Shown here piece by piece: positions 23,532-35,394 of a stretch of DNA of 64,000 bases (position 1 is its first letter; the number at the start of each line of letters is the position of its first letter). The position numbers and the translations under genes were made by a program. The notes under the pieces are model-generated. The model saw only the letters and a list, made by a program, of their open reading frames with translations. It made no database searches and was not told where the DNA came from. This stretch comes from Lunularia cruciata (Eukaryota; Streptophyta; Marchantiopsida; Lunulariales; Lunulariaceae), in assembly GCA_948567375.1 (NCBI GenBank), contig OX419758.1, positions 16,063,001-16,127,000 on the forward strand, given 5' to 3'.

Positions 23532-24127
23532 TGTAACACAAGTAGCTAGACATATCATCTGAAGGTGAAAATTGGCTTGGTAACATCTAGAAGGATTTTG
23601 AGTACAATGGGCAAGGAAGATCAGACAGAGGTGTCATCAAAAGAGTACTTCTACTAAATAGAGCAAAAACCAAAAATAGCCTAAACTTTAGAGCTGATTT
23701 CTGAGGCCTAAATGGATGAATTAGACCTCAAAAATAAAAAGATCCTTCCTCTTCCAGGTTAAAATCATTTCCTTCTTCCCCTTTGATTTTGTCTCATTGA
23801 GATCTTTCCAATGGTACCTCATCCATGTGATTCTGAGCTCCTTATAAGAAGATTCTCTAAAGATTCCCTTTGGTTAAACCCGTTTAATCAACTAGATAGG
23901 ACAAGGATTGACATGTCACCCATCCAAACAACTAATCCAATGATGAAGCTCACTAACAGGTCACAAATTCATGTATCTGATCCAAGGATGGAGCTTCTTT
24001 TGAAAGGATCCCCTTTGCTATATAATAAAGAGAAGGTGCTCATTTGGGGCATCGGAGTATTGAGTGTGAAACTATGTTTTCTCTCATGTATCTCTCTTGG
24101 ATTGTTCTCTTGTCCTTGAATATTACA
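23532..24127 (+). repeat. 3' LTR of element 2 (single-unit U3, LTR K)
   Basis: 596 bp, TGTAACAC...TATTACA. Only one copy of the U3 block (GGTAACATCTAG...TCATCAAAAGAGTACTTCTACTA) is present, against two in element 1. TATA at about 24019. Directly followed at 24128 by the first preserved bases of RT copy X1. Confidence 0.9.
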
Positions 24128-24177
24128 ATTATGCACTACACCACACTTCTCCTCAAGAGGCTTGTCAAGTATTTGCC

Positions 24178-27100
24178 AAGAGGTAAGGGTGCAAAATCCT
24201 TGTACTATTTTTGCAACCATTGCTTGTGCCCAAAGAATAGCAGGAGCGCTTTGAGGAGGTGAAGCAATAACACCAATGCAAAACTATTGGGCCAAGACAC
24301 ACCATTATGGTGGACCAGTACCTATGGAATTGGGCAACATTTGGTTCCAAGACAGGGGAGCAAGTCCTCTCCAAGGAGAACAAGGACGGGTCAAAGAAAG
24401 GAGAGGAGGAATCCCACGTGGAGAGGGAGCTTGAGTAGAACAACGACAATGTTACAATTGTGGCAGAATTGGGCACATAGCCATCAATTTTTGTGCTCCT
24501 CATCTAAGAGGCCCTCAATGAAGTGAAAGGCCTCTAGTACTCAAGTCTTTAGGAATTTCCCACATACAACCAAATTTAGCCATGACTAGTCTCGTGGCTT
24601 TGGCTGCCATAGGCATGGAGTGCACGGGGAGCGTGTTTGGGTAAGGAGAGGTGCATAGCACTCAACCAAAGGGAGAGTGTCTACTGTCCCTCCATGATTC
24701 CCTCTCCCTATGGGGAAATCGAGAATGAAGTACGGGCCCAAGATGAGGCAAACCCGATGCCTCTATACAAGCAACCTCTGAATCATATGGAGAGATAAAT
24801 TGAAGAGGAAGATATGGAAACCGCATTGGAAAACAAAGATTGCCAATAAATGTACCTTATGGCCTTATTGGTTTGGTGAAGAAGATTAAAAGTGGGAGGA
24901 GGAAGAGAATGAGTGTGCAAAGAAAGAGGAGATAAACACACAATTAATTGTTGAAATGGAGTGCTAGAAGGCAATCTGGTGAGAGTGTTGATAGACCCTG
25001 GAGCAATAGAGAATCTTTTGTCTTGCTCTATTGCAACAAGGTTGGGGATGAAACTAGAGAAGGATGAGAAGGACAAAGTAGAGTTACTTAACATTTAGAC
25101 AGAGAGGATTGAGTCATTACCTAGAAAGGTAATACTCTTTATAGGAGAGTATCAAGAAGCAATCAAGTGGCAAGTGATACAACTAGCTCGTTATGATGCA
25201 ATCTTATGTATGCCATGGATGGAGCAATACAACCCTATAGTGGATTGGAGAAAGAAAGTGGTGGAAACTAGTCAATGGAAGATCTTTGGAATTAAAGGAA
25301 GATCACAAAGGCAAGAGTTGCCTCTATATGTCATAAAGACCACATCCATTGGTAAGATAGATAGATGATTCATGGGTTTAACAAGAGAAGTCCAAAGTGC
25401 CTAACACAATAGACAAATTCTTGAGAAATTGAAAGATGTGATCAATGAGTTCCAAGATGTCTTTCTGGATGAATTACCCATAGGTTTACCACCAAAAAGG
25501 AGAGTAGATCATAAAATTGAGATACTTCTTAGGAAAACACCTCCTTGTAAGGCCTCATATAGACTATCAACTTGTGAGTTGGAGGAGTGTAAGTCTCAAA
25601 TTGAGGATATGTTGCAGAAGGGGTTTATCCAACCTAATGTATCACCATATGGGGCTCTTATATTGTTTGTGAAGAAGAAGGACGGAACAATGTATATGTG
25701 CATTGACTATTGAGGACTAATTAAAAAATGGTGAGGAGCAAATATCCATTACCTTGCATGGATGACTTGTTTGATCAACTCAATGGGGCAAGACACTCAC
25801 CAAACTTGATTTGTGGAGTGGTTACAATCAAATCAAGATTGCGGAAGAAGATATACATAAAACAACCTTTTGAACAAGGTATGGTCACTTTGAGTACTTG
25901 GTGATGCCATTTGGTCCCACCAATGCTCCAACCACTTTCATGAGTTTGATGGATGACATATTTTGTCTTTACTTGGATAAATCTGTTGTCATTTTTCTGG
26001 ATGAAATATTTGTCTACAATAGGATGCTAATAGAGCACAAGCAACATTTGCAAGAAGTCCTCCACATTCTATGACAAAATCAATTGTATGCCAAAATCTC
26101 AAAGTGCAAGTTTGGCAAATCTGAGATAGACTACTAGGGCATAGAGTAAGTGCGGAGGGTATCCAAGTGTTAACAGATAAATAAGAGATCGTTCAAAAAT
26201 AGAGTGCTCCAAAAGATCAAACTAAACTCAAGAGTTTCTTATGATTAACAGGGTTTTTATTGTTGATTTGTCAAGGACATCTCCAAGATTTCACAACCCC
26301 CTAATAGTACTATTGGGCAAGGGAAAGAGGTGGATATGGGGAACTGCACAAAAACTGGCCTTTCAGGAGTTGAAAAATGCATTACTACATACATGCACCA
26401 ATCTTGAAGTGGTATGATCCTAAACATCCAATCAAGGTAACTACATATGCATTAGGTGTAGCAATAGGAGTAGTCCTACAACAAAAATGGTAGGGTGGAT
26501 GGCACCCAATTGCATATTTCTCTTGTAAGTTGCTACCGGTAGAATGCAACTATCACATCACCAAACAAGAAGAGCTAGCCATTGTTCTTGCAACCAAGCA
26601 TTGGAAGCACTATTTGGGTGAGAAGGCATTTGTGGTAGAGATAGACCACAAACATCTAGTCTACCTCAAGACACAAAAGGATTTTTCTTGTCAACAGATT
26701 TGGTGGGTAGAATGGAGACAACAATTCAACATGACAATCAAATATGTGGAAGGCAAGAGGCAACTTGTAGATGCATTCACCCAAATGCCGATGGCAAAAA
26801 AATTGGTGGTGGAAACTAAGATGAACCCTGAATTCTGGCCTAAGAATCTTATTGCTACAAAAATCAATCCATAGATTCTAGGTGCTCAATCATCCAAAGG
26901 CATCACAAACACGCAAGGACTCACCTTTTGTGATGGTAGGTTGTAGATCCCTGATGATATGATCTAAGAACCACCATCCTAGCAGAATGTCATGATTCTA
27001 CCATTGTAGGTCACGTTGGAATGGACAAGACCTTAGATGTAGTCAAACACAATTACTATTGGCCCAAGATGAGCAATGATGTGATAGTATATATTTGGAT

Positions 27101-28248
27101 TGTCTATTCTGTCAACAAAATAAGCTTTTGTATCAAGCTCACACAAGACTCTTCCAACCTCTCCCCATTCCTACATAACATTGGGAACAAGTAAGCATGG
27201 ATCTGGTTTGTGAATTGCCCAAGACCCCCTTTGGGTTTGATTTCATTGTAGTCTTTGTTGACCAACTTAACAAAATGATTCATGTGTGTCCTACCACCCA
27301 GGATGTGATTGCCTCACAACAATCTCAATTGTACTTAGATGCAATCATTTCCGATCATGGCTTATCTCGAGTACTCATCACAAATAGAGGCTCTCAATCC
27401 ACTAGTTTGTTTTGGAGAATACTCTTTGGGTTCTTCAAAATCAAATTGGCTATGTCCACAACTTACCATCCATAGATTACTGGAGAAACAAAGAGGGCAA
27501 ATCATGCTATTGAGGACATGCTTTGGAGCTTTAGTTTGGATGAGCAAGAGAGTTGGGATACCTTACTCCTATTGGTGGAATTTGTGCACAACAATTCAGT
27601 GAATGCCTCCACACAAGTCACACCATTCTTCCTCATGTATGGTGAGCATCCTTTCACACCTTCAAGCTTGATGAAGGTCTGTCCTATGGCTACCAAGGTG
27701 GATGCTATCAACACTTTTCTTTCTAGAATCCAAAAGGGGGTGGAGCATGCCAAACACATGTTACAGATTACCCAAAATTGGCAAAAGTAGTATGCAAATG
27801 CACACCGCCAACACATGGAGTTCAATGTTGGGAGATCAAGTCTGGTTATCAACCACCAACCTCAAGTTAGTTGGTCCTCATAAGCTCAGACCTTGTTTTA
27901 TTGGACCTTTCTCCACCCCCTGGTTTGTCTCATCAAGAGCTTTCCAATAGTACCTCATTCATGTGATTTTGAGATTCTTACAAGAAGATTCCATGAAAGA
28001 TTCAAAGCTTGTTTGACCAACCAGATAGGACCAGGACCAGCATGTCACCCATCCAAGCAAGTAATCTAAGGGTGGAGCTTGTTGACAAGTCACCTATCCA
28101 TGTACCTAATCCTATGGTGGAGCTTCCTTGGAGGAGATCTTCCTTGGCTATATAATAAAGAGAAGGTGCTCCTTTGGGGCATTAGAGGATTGAGTGTGAA
28201 ATCTGTGTTTTCTCTCTTGAAGAATTCTCTTGTCCTCAGAGTATTACA
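24178..28248 (+). mobile_element. Chromovirus element 3 (decayed) with partial 3' LTR
   Basis: Starts in the middle of gag (AAGAGGTAAGGGTGCAAAATCC) directly against an X1 fragment, so the 5' LTR, leader and most of gag are missing. The knuckle region at about 24450-24500 keeps CYNCGRIGHI wording. A stretch of about 245 bp at about 24517-24760 has no counterpart in elements 1 and 2. Protease keeps DPGAIENLLS (about 24995-25025). RT (about 25660-26100), RNase H (about 26400-26770) and integrase (about 26990-27830) are recognisable but frameshifted. Homology jumps at 27913 from the GPF region straight into mid-LTR (27913-28248), deleting the chromodomain and U3. Inserted in X1. Confidence 0.85.
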
Positions 28249-29399
28249 TTATCTTAGAGATTGCTTCCAAGCAAATGATCACTCTAATGGTTTTATTGAG
28301 CTTTTTCAAGTGCCTATGGCAATAGCAAAGAGAGAGATCCCAACATCAATTAGTCTAGTATTAGGAGTTAGTTGACTTCTTGCAATGGAGAAGGACACAA
28401 GTGCATTAGACTAATTGCTATCGGGGAAATCTCATTGTCTTTTTGTATCATATTAGCCATACCACTATCCTCTAGCATAGTTCTCAATTTTGATAGACAT
28501 TCAATTCACATCAACTTGGAGTTGCTATACCTAGAGGTTTTGAGGCTATATCTATAAGCATTGTAGCACTCTTAGATATCACTTGGAGTGGATTGTTCTA
28601 CAAGTGCATGTAGAGAATGCTTTTAATAATGTCTTACTTGCATCTATCTTTAGAGACTTTAAGGAGGTTGGTGGATCCTTGGTAAATCATATTCCTTTCA
28701 TGCGGTTATTCTATAGCTTTCCTTCTTCCCTTTATTAATAGCATAGTTTCTCATAAGAGAAAGTCATTTTCTTGGAGTTGGTTGTTGGTACATGATAAAG
28801 ATATGTTTTAGGAAGACCTTTACTTATCATAGCTCACCTTAGAGCTCTCTTATCTACTATTTTGGCCATATTAGGTTGTGTATTTCTCTCCTTGGTAAAT
28901 AATACACACATCATGGGTCCCATTAATTAGATTAGGCAGGCCTTTGTAATACTAGTAGCTAGACAGATTATCTAGTGGTGGAAATTAGCTTAGTAATATC
29001 TTTAGTGATATTATATATGATGGTGTAAGAAGATCAGATAGAAATGTCATCAAAAGAGTACTTCCACTAATAAGGTAGAGATCAAAAACACCTAAAGACT
29101 TCAAAGCCAAATTTGGAGGCCTCAAAAACGGAATCCCCTCCTCTAGAAGGGACAACAATGCCTTCTCTCCATCCTTGTTTGTCTTATCAAAATCTTTCCA
29201 ACAATACCTCACCCATAATGTTCTAAGCTTCCTACAAGAAGATTATCCAAAAATTCCCTTTACTTAAACTTGTTTGACCAACCAAATAGGACAAGGATCA
29301 ACATGTTGCAAATCCATGCTACTAATCTAAAGGTGGAGCTTGTAATCACCAATCCATGTATTTGATCCAAGGTTGTAGCTCCCTTTGAGTGGATCTTCT

Positions 29400-29970
29400 T
29401 GTAATATTCTAAGCACAAGAGTATCCCTAAGAGAAACACAAGAGAGAAAACACAAAGTTTCACACTCAATCCTCTAATACCCCAAAGGAGCACCTTATCT
29501 TTATTATATAGTAGAGAGGCTACTCTCAAAGGAAGCTTCACCCTTGGATCAAATACATGGATTGGTGATATGTCAATGATCTCCACCCTTAGATTAGTTG
29601 TATGGATGTGTGACATGTTTGTCCTTGTCCAAATAGGTTTAACCAGAAGGAATCTTCAAAGAGTCTTCTTGTAGGAAGCTCAAAATTACCATTGGAAAGC
29701 TCTCAATGTGACAACTAGTCAAGAAGAGAAGGCAAGTCTATTTGCTTGGAGGGGAGGATTCATACTATTTTTGAGGCCTAATTATCCATTTAGGCCTCCA
29801 AAATTGGCTCTAAAATTTTTAAGGTGTTTTTTGCTCCTGCTCTATTAATGGAAGTACTCTTTTGGTGATGCATCTATCTGATCTACTTAGTACATCATAT
29901 AGAACATCCTTCTAGATGTTACCAAGATAATTTCTACCTTTAGATAATATATCTAAGTACTGGTATTACA
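29400..29970 (-). repeat. 3' LTR of element 4 (LTR E, single-unit U3)
   Basis: 571 bp between TGTAATATTC and GGTATTACA as read on the plus strand. U3 has one unit. It adjoins the purine tract and chromodomain tail of element 4 on its right side. Confidence 0.88.
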
Positions 29971-30129
29971 AATCTTCCTCCCTTTTTAGATGTAGTATCC
30001 TTGTTGCAAAGTTGTTGCTCAAAAGATTGCACTAACACTTCAGGAATATTCTAGGCTAATTTGGCCTCTTTTCTACTTGTTAGCCCTAACTAACTTCATT
30101 GCTAAACTCCATATTGTTACATCCCTGGT

Positions 30130-31560
30130 CTTGGAACAAAATATTGCCCAATTCCATAGGAATTGATCCATCAAAATAAGGTGTCTCAGTCCAATAATGT
30201 TGCATTAGGACTACCTCTTTTCTCCTCCAAGGGCCCTTGCTATTCGTTAATCACAAGCAATGGCTTCAAAAATGGTGCAAGGATTTTGTAGCATTACCTC
30301 TTGGTAAATTTGCTCTTTTAATCCTTGTTTGAAATTATCAAGAGCTTCTTCCAGACTCATACCGATTATTGTAATCTTCCAAGGATAAGAGACCTAAAGA
30401 GAAACACAAAAGAAGAAACACATGATTTCACACTCAACTTCCGATGCCCCAAAGGAGCACCTTGACTGCATTATAGAGCAAAGGAGACTCCTCCGAAGGA
30501 AGCTCCTCCCTTGTATCAAATACATGGATTGGTGACATGTAAGCAAGATCTACCCTTAAATTAGTTGCATGCATGTATGACATATTGGTTCTGATCCTAT
30601 CTAGTTAGTCAAACCATCTTTAACAAGGGAATTTTTAGAGAATATTCTTGTAGGAATCTCCAAATCATGTAGGTGAGGTACCATTGGAAAGCTCTTGATG
30701 AGACAAACCTAGGGGAGGAAAGGCCAACCTTTCCTCCATTGGAGGGTGGGGAATCTGCACACTTTTGAGGCCTAATTCAATCTTTTTAGGCCTTCAAAAT
30801 TAGCTATGAAGTTTCTAGGTTGTTTTTGGCTCCTACCTTATTAGTAGAAGTCCTCTTTTGGTGACATCTCTATTTGATCTACCTAGCCCATCATACATAA
30901 AACACTTCCAAATATTACCAAGCTAATTTTTAACTCTAGATGATATGTCTAGCTATTGGTATTATAATTATCATGACCCATAGATCAAGTAATGCCTCCA
31001 CATACTCTTGTATCTTATTCTTATTCTTCTTTTGCTTCAACCCTCAGAGGGAGGTTTGAACCATCTGTATCAAAATTCTTGAGCAATCCTTTTTGCATTG
31101 TCATCCAAGTAATCTCTCTTCTTTCAGCCAACAATGATCATTCCCAAGCATTGTACCATGTGAGGACTTTAGTGATCAAGTACCCATATGCAAACACACA
31201 TACAAAATGATCTGTGATCTCAATTGTAAATAAATGAAGGTATCTATTCATTCTTGAAATCCGGTTTTCCACTACTCCCATGGACCGTTGTCCTTTGTAA
31301 GGTTCAATATTGCATGTCTTCTTCATTTGTAGTAATAATGTGGCTTCATTATTGACCAACATCATTGGCATTGGTATTAGCATGAGTGACTCTCTAGGTA
31401 CTTTGACCATTGGTGATGGGTTTTGGAATGGTTCCCTTTCTTGAATTATATGATCATTCTTGAAGGTACAAATTTGACTTTGCAATGCCTCCATTGTCAT
31501 CTTCATCTCCCAAAACTCATTCAACATCCCTTGTATTCCTTGTAACTATGGATCCATGAT
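30130..31560 (-). pseudogene. gag of element 4, split by a solo LTR
   Basis: Minus-strand gag. The N-terminal part at 31138-31527 is open for 129 codons (EMKMTMEALQSQICTFKND start, then NEATLLLQMKKTCNIEPYKG and ENRISRMNRYLHLF). The core is cut by the solo LTR at 30370-30966 and resumes at 30364 down to about 30130, ending in MELGN-equivalent wording. No zinc knuckle is left, because the pol deletion begins there. Confidence 0.8.
30370..30966 (-). mobile_element. Solo LTR F (single-unit U3) inside element 4 gag
   Basis: 597 bp with a perfect 5-bp target-site duplication, ATTAT at 30365-30369 and 30967-30971. gag of element 4 reads through when the LTR and one repeat are removed. It shows that the single-unit subfamily was still inserting after element 4 landed. 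Confidence 0.93.
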
Positions 31561-32153
31561 TCATATGCTTGATAAACACTCAATCTCTATTTCCTACTTC
31601 AATTGAGGGTTAATATGAACACTTAGGAGAGGGCATGGACTATTTGGATTACTATTAGGATCTTAGAGACTATCACTCATTGATAATATTCCTCACCAAA
31701 TTGTGGACTACAAAATCTTAAATCTCACTTTTGGTCTAAGTACATAAAAGAGTTCTACATGTGTGTTTAAAGGGAGAGGATTTGGTACATTGAGATCCAT
31801 TAAATCATAATAGAATGTAGATTGTCAAATCCCACTCTCTATTGTATACTACTATAGGTAGAATCACCAGGTTTGGTGAATTTATCACTATATCCATAAA
31901 CTTTGCTCCAAAATGATAAACTAGATATACTCTCACTTGCTCATGTTGGATGTACATAAGCTTGATGTGGAATGGATTCAAGAATGGAAATTAAGGTGCA
32001 AAGAATTTTCCTCCATGTGCCTCCATCCTATCCTCTCTCTAAAACACCACTAGTGTATCAATTACACTATGTTTTCTCCACTCAAAATTACTCAATCTCA
32101 ATAGCTCGTGTTCCTCCAAGAGTGGTGATCCACTCCTTTGGATTAAAACACAT

Positions 32154-32165
32154 GCTCTGATACCA
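32154..32165 (-). other. Primer-binding site of element 4
   Basis: Minus strand reads TGGTATCAGAGC, a 12/12 match to the complement of the initiator-Met tRNA 3' end, one base inside the 5' LTR. Confidence 0.93.
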
Positions 32166-32166
32166 T

Positions 32167-32763
32167 TGTAACATTTTGAGAACATGAGGATCCCCAAGAG
32201 AAACACAAGAGAGAAAACACAAGGCTTCACACTCAATACTTTGATGCCCCAAAGAAACACCTTGCCTTGATTATATAGCAAAGAGGATCCACTCAAAGGA
32301 AGTGCCACCCTTGGATCAGATACATGGATTGGTGACATGACAATGAGCTCTACCCTTAGATTAGTTGCATGGATGGGTGATATGTTGGTCCTTGTCTTAT
32401 CTGGCTGGGCAAATAGGTTGACCAAGAGGAATTTTTAGGGAATCTTCCTATAGGAAGCTCAAGTTTGCATGTGTGAAGTGCTTCTAGAAAGCTATTGATG
32501 AGACAAACAATGGGGAGAAGAAGGCAAGCCTCTTTCCTTGGATGAATAAATTTTTTTGATTTTTGAAGCCTAATTCATTTGTTTAGGCTTCCAGAATTGA
32601 GTCTGAAGTTTTCAAGGTGTTTTTGGCTTTTGCATTATTAGTGGAAGTACTCTTTTGGTGATGCATCTATCTAATCTACTTAGTCCATCATATATAACAT
32701 CAATCTAGATATTACCAAGCCAATTTCCACCTCTAGATAATATGTCTAGCTACTAGTATTACA
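32167..32763 (-). repeat. 5' LTR of element 4 (LTR G, single-unit U3)
   Basis: 597 bp, TGTAACATTT...TATTACA on the plus strand. It differs from LTR E by many substitutions, so element 4 is much older than element 1. Confidence 0.9.
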
Positions 32764-33775
32764 CCACTTTGCTATATAGTAAAAACAAGGTGCTCCATTG
32801 GGGCATCAGAGTATTTAGGAATGAAAACCTTGTGTTTCTCTTGTGTGTCTTCTCTCGCTGTTCTCTTGGGGTTTTTCTTATCCTCAAAACATTACAGTCT
32901 TTGATCACTTGACTATAAAGCTGCATCTTGTAGACTTGAGAGTCAAGGTGTGAAAGTGTAGAACATGGTATTCTTGAAGTATTCCTCCTCACCTCTATGT
33001 ATCACATCTACAAATGGCCTATGCATTCTTGGAGTGCTAGTAGGATCCAAGGATTTTGTCACACTCTTCTTGGACACAACCCTTAAAAAAAATATTATTC
33101 ATGTGGTGGAATTTCCTCAAATAGGAGATCCGTAGGTTGCATGCGGTATACTCTCCTCTGGTATTGCCCAAAGACAAACTTACCTACTTTTTATTGTTCT
33201 TCCTATTGTGACCTTCCTATCACATTTGAGAGCTTTTGACAGGAGGAGATATGGGTGACTTTGGTGATATCATTGGAACACCAACATTTGAGTATATAAT
33301 AGGAGATTTGGCACATAGACAAACATCTCTATCAATCTCATATGGAGGGGTAGGTCTACTATCTATAGAGGAGATGGCACCTACATCATTTTTGGGTAGT
33401 TGGGCTTTCTTGGCACTTTTACTTTCCTCCCATTTCATTTTGTTCATAGGCCAATCTTGGAGATATATGTGATCAAGGTGAAGGAGTGATCCTTTTCTCC
33501 CTTAGTGGCATTGTGGTAAATGAGTGTGGTATGTGGTATGTTTTATTGTGGTAGATCTCCACAAGCATGAGATGGCATTCTATCCTAAGCTTCGTTACAT
33601 TTGGATTGGACCAAAGGTTTGCAATCTTCCTTATGGATCAACAATTTTAGCATACATTATATTCTCTCTTAGTTGACTCATCCATTCTTCATGCTACTAG
33701 AGCCCATTTTTGCTCTTGCTTTGGCAAGGGTGTAGACCCTTGGATCCTAAATTAATTGTGCATAAAGGCATTATG

Positions 33776-35394
33776 AGGAGGACAACATTTCCAAAGAATT
33801 AAATTTTCCTTCAGAACTTCACACCTTCCTAGATGGATCGTGGTCAGGTTAATATCTGGTGAATTTTCAGTCCTATCCATTGTATTAAAGAATAATTAAT
33901 CAAGTAGCATCTAATTGGTTCCCGTTATGGATTTTACTGAATTTCTCTGAATCGGATATGCTTTTTTTTGTAAAAAGTAACTTGATGCCCGGAAAAGAAA
34001 TCTAGTTCATTCATAATAATATTGGTTGGATGAATGTGAATTTCAGATAAATTTTTCATTCATCAGACTATACAGATAATCCATAACCCATCAAAAATAC
34101 ATGGGTCACATTTCTCCCACCATAAGATTATATATGGCTACGGAACATTTCCCGTAAAATACACGAAACCCCCACCACTAATAAAACTTTGACGAGTCAC
34201 CACCAAAAAGTTTTATGGCGACTCATTTGGCCCACTTTGTGCGATGGAAAAGAAAGTTACAAAAAGTTTACAAGATGTCCCATATATTGTTACACGACAT
34301 GCGAGGACAATCGTTGAATTTTGCAAGAACATTTTTCATAACCCTCTAGAGGTTAACAGGTAACGATTCTCAGAACTCATAAGCTTTTACGGTCTACGAG
34401 AGGTCCCATAGACCATAAACCCCTAAAAGTTGACTTGAAATTTGCATCTAGTCGAAAAATAATTTAAACTCCAAATTGGTTGGGGCGTTCATAAATAACC
34501 TAAAATTTATTTTCGGGATCGTGGAATTGCTTACCGGAGGTGCCCCTGTCCCGTGAATTTCGAAACTGAAACCCCCTACTATCGATTATTGACACCCGCC
34601 AATGTGTTGGGCTTTGTTACGTCCAGGTCGTTGACTAATTTTGCATTATCATGCGATTTAGAAAAGTGCCTGGTTGGGTATTCAAAGTGAAAACAAAAGC
34701 ATATTTTTTCAATTGGAACATCAAAATTACTCTAATTGGTGTGTTGTAAAATTTCAGTCAAAGTGTTTGAGTGGTTCTTGTAGACTAAAAATCATTTTGA
34801 TTTATAATACTAAAACTATTTTGACTAAAGTGTGAAAGTTAATTCATAACATCTATCAATATCCATATCTTCAAACTTTAAAGTTACTCTTATTTCTACA
34901 TAGAGTGAGTCTACCTGTGTTTGAACAGTGAAGGCAAGATGTTAGTTCTAGTCCAAATCATGGAAAATAAATCTTTCATTCCAATATTTGAAAGCAGTAG
35001 TAATCAGGACTCAAGCCAGAATATTATTCATATCCAAAGAATTCCAGATAATTCAAGAATTCACCCTGTTATGTCGTTAGTATAATAATACTGGATTATA
35101 AATTTCAACAAATTTGGATGCAACAAAGTTGAATTTCATGTAGTATGAAGACAAGTAAGTCATAGTAAATTACACTTTGTACTACAGAGATAATGAGAGG
35201 TCATCCGCCAAAGTCTATGGTATGTGCATAAATTTTGTGTGGGATCCATGTAGTTATCAATACAATCAGATAAATCTAATTGAAACCTTTTTCACGCATT
35301 TCATGCATGATCATGCATTTTGCATGCATCATACATTGAATATTCTGTTACTGTTAATAAGAGAAGAGGCCTAGACATGAGCTTCTTGAAATAC
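33776..35394. other. 1.6 kb without recognisable gene
   Basis: After X1 homology ends, this stretch shares nothing with the other repeats in the window. About 34200-34570 is less AT-rich than its surroundings and contains short gene-like readings on both strands, but no motif I can name. Confidence 0.5.

Larger units (their letters stand above)
29400..32763 (-). mobile_element. Chromovirus element 4, pol-deleted, with both LTRs
   Basis: Minus-strand element: 5' LTR 32167-32763, PBS 32154-32165, leader ORF remnant (about 32020-31600), gag (about 31560-30130), then a direct jump at about 30128 from the gag MELGN... region to the last codons of the chromodomain region (about 30110-29980), a purine tract, and 3' LTR 29400-29970. 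About 3 kb of pol is gone, leaving a gag-only internal region. A solo LTR (30370-30966) lies inside gag. Flanks CTTCT and CCACT share 3 of 5 bases, an eroded target-site duplication inside LTR D. Confidence 0.87.
28945..32896 (+). mobile_element. LTR D (single-unit, solo), interrupted by element 4
   Basis: LTR parts are 28945-29399 (from TGTAATACTAG to GAGTGGATCTTCT) and 32764-32896 (from CCACTTTGCTATATAG to ATTACA), about 588 bp in all. Flanks GCCTT (28940-28944) and GTCTT (32897-32901) match at 4 of 5 bases, and X1 reads through once it is removed, so it is a solo LTR in X1. Element 4 inserted between its U3 and TATA region. Confidence 0.85.
24128..33775 (+). pseudogene. Reverse-transcriptase element X1 (RLE-type non-LTR-like), split by nested insertions
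   Basis: Three plus-strand pieces read as one element when insertions are removed: 24128-24177 (ALCTTPHFSSRGL), 28249-28944 and 32897-33775. The first joins the second with loss of about 13 bp seen in copy X3. The second holds DCFQANDHS..., the RT motif A region (about 28595-28640) and the approach to motif C, degraded to LVNNTHIMG where X2 has LADDTLIVG. The third continues FDHLTIKLHLVDLRVKV, then LGVLVGS, LRAFDRR and GDIIGTPTFE (about 33250-33300) and GGVGLLSIEEMAPTSFLGSWA (two blocks, about 33344-33410). Alignment to X2 (50745-53700) is collinear. The nuclease end is missing. Many stops; no full ORF. Function inferred: target-primed reverse transcription. Confidence 0.75.

Noticed and set aside
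34200-34570. Possible exon on the minus strand ending in a GGTAAGC donor-like site near 34538
   Set aside because: A single donor-like site without a recognisable protein, acceptor or continuing exon is not enough to call a gene.
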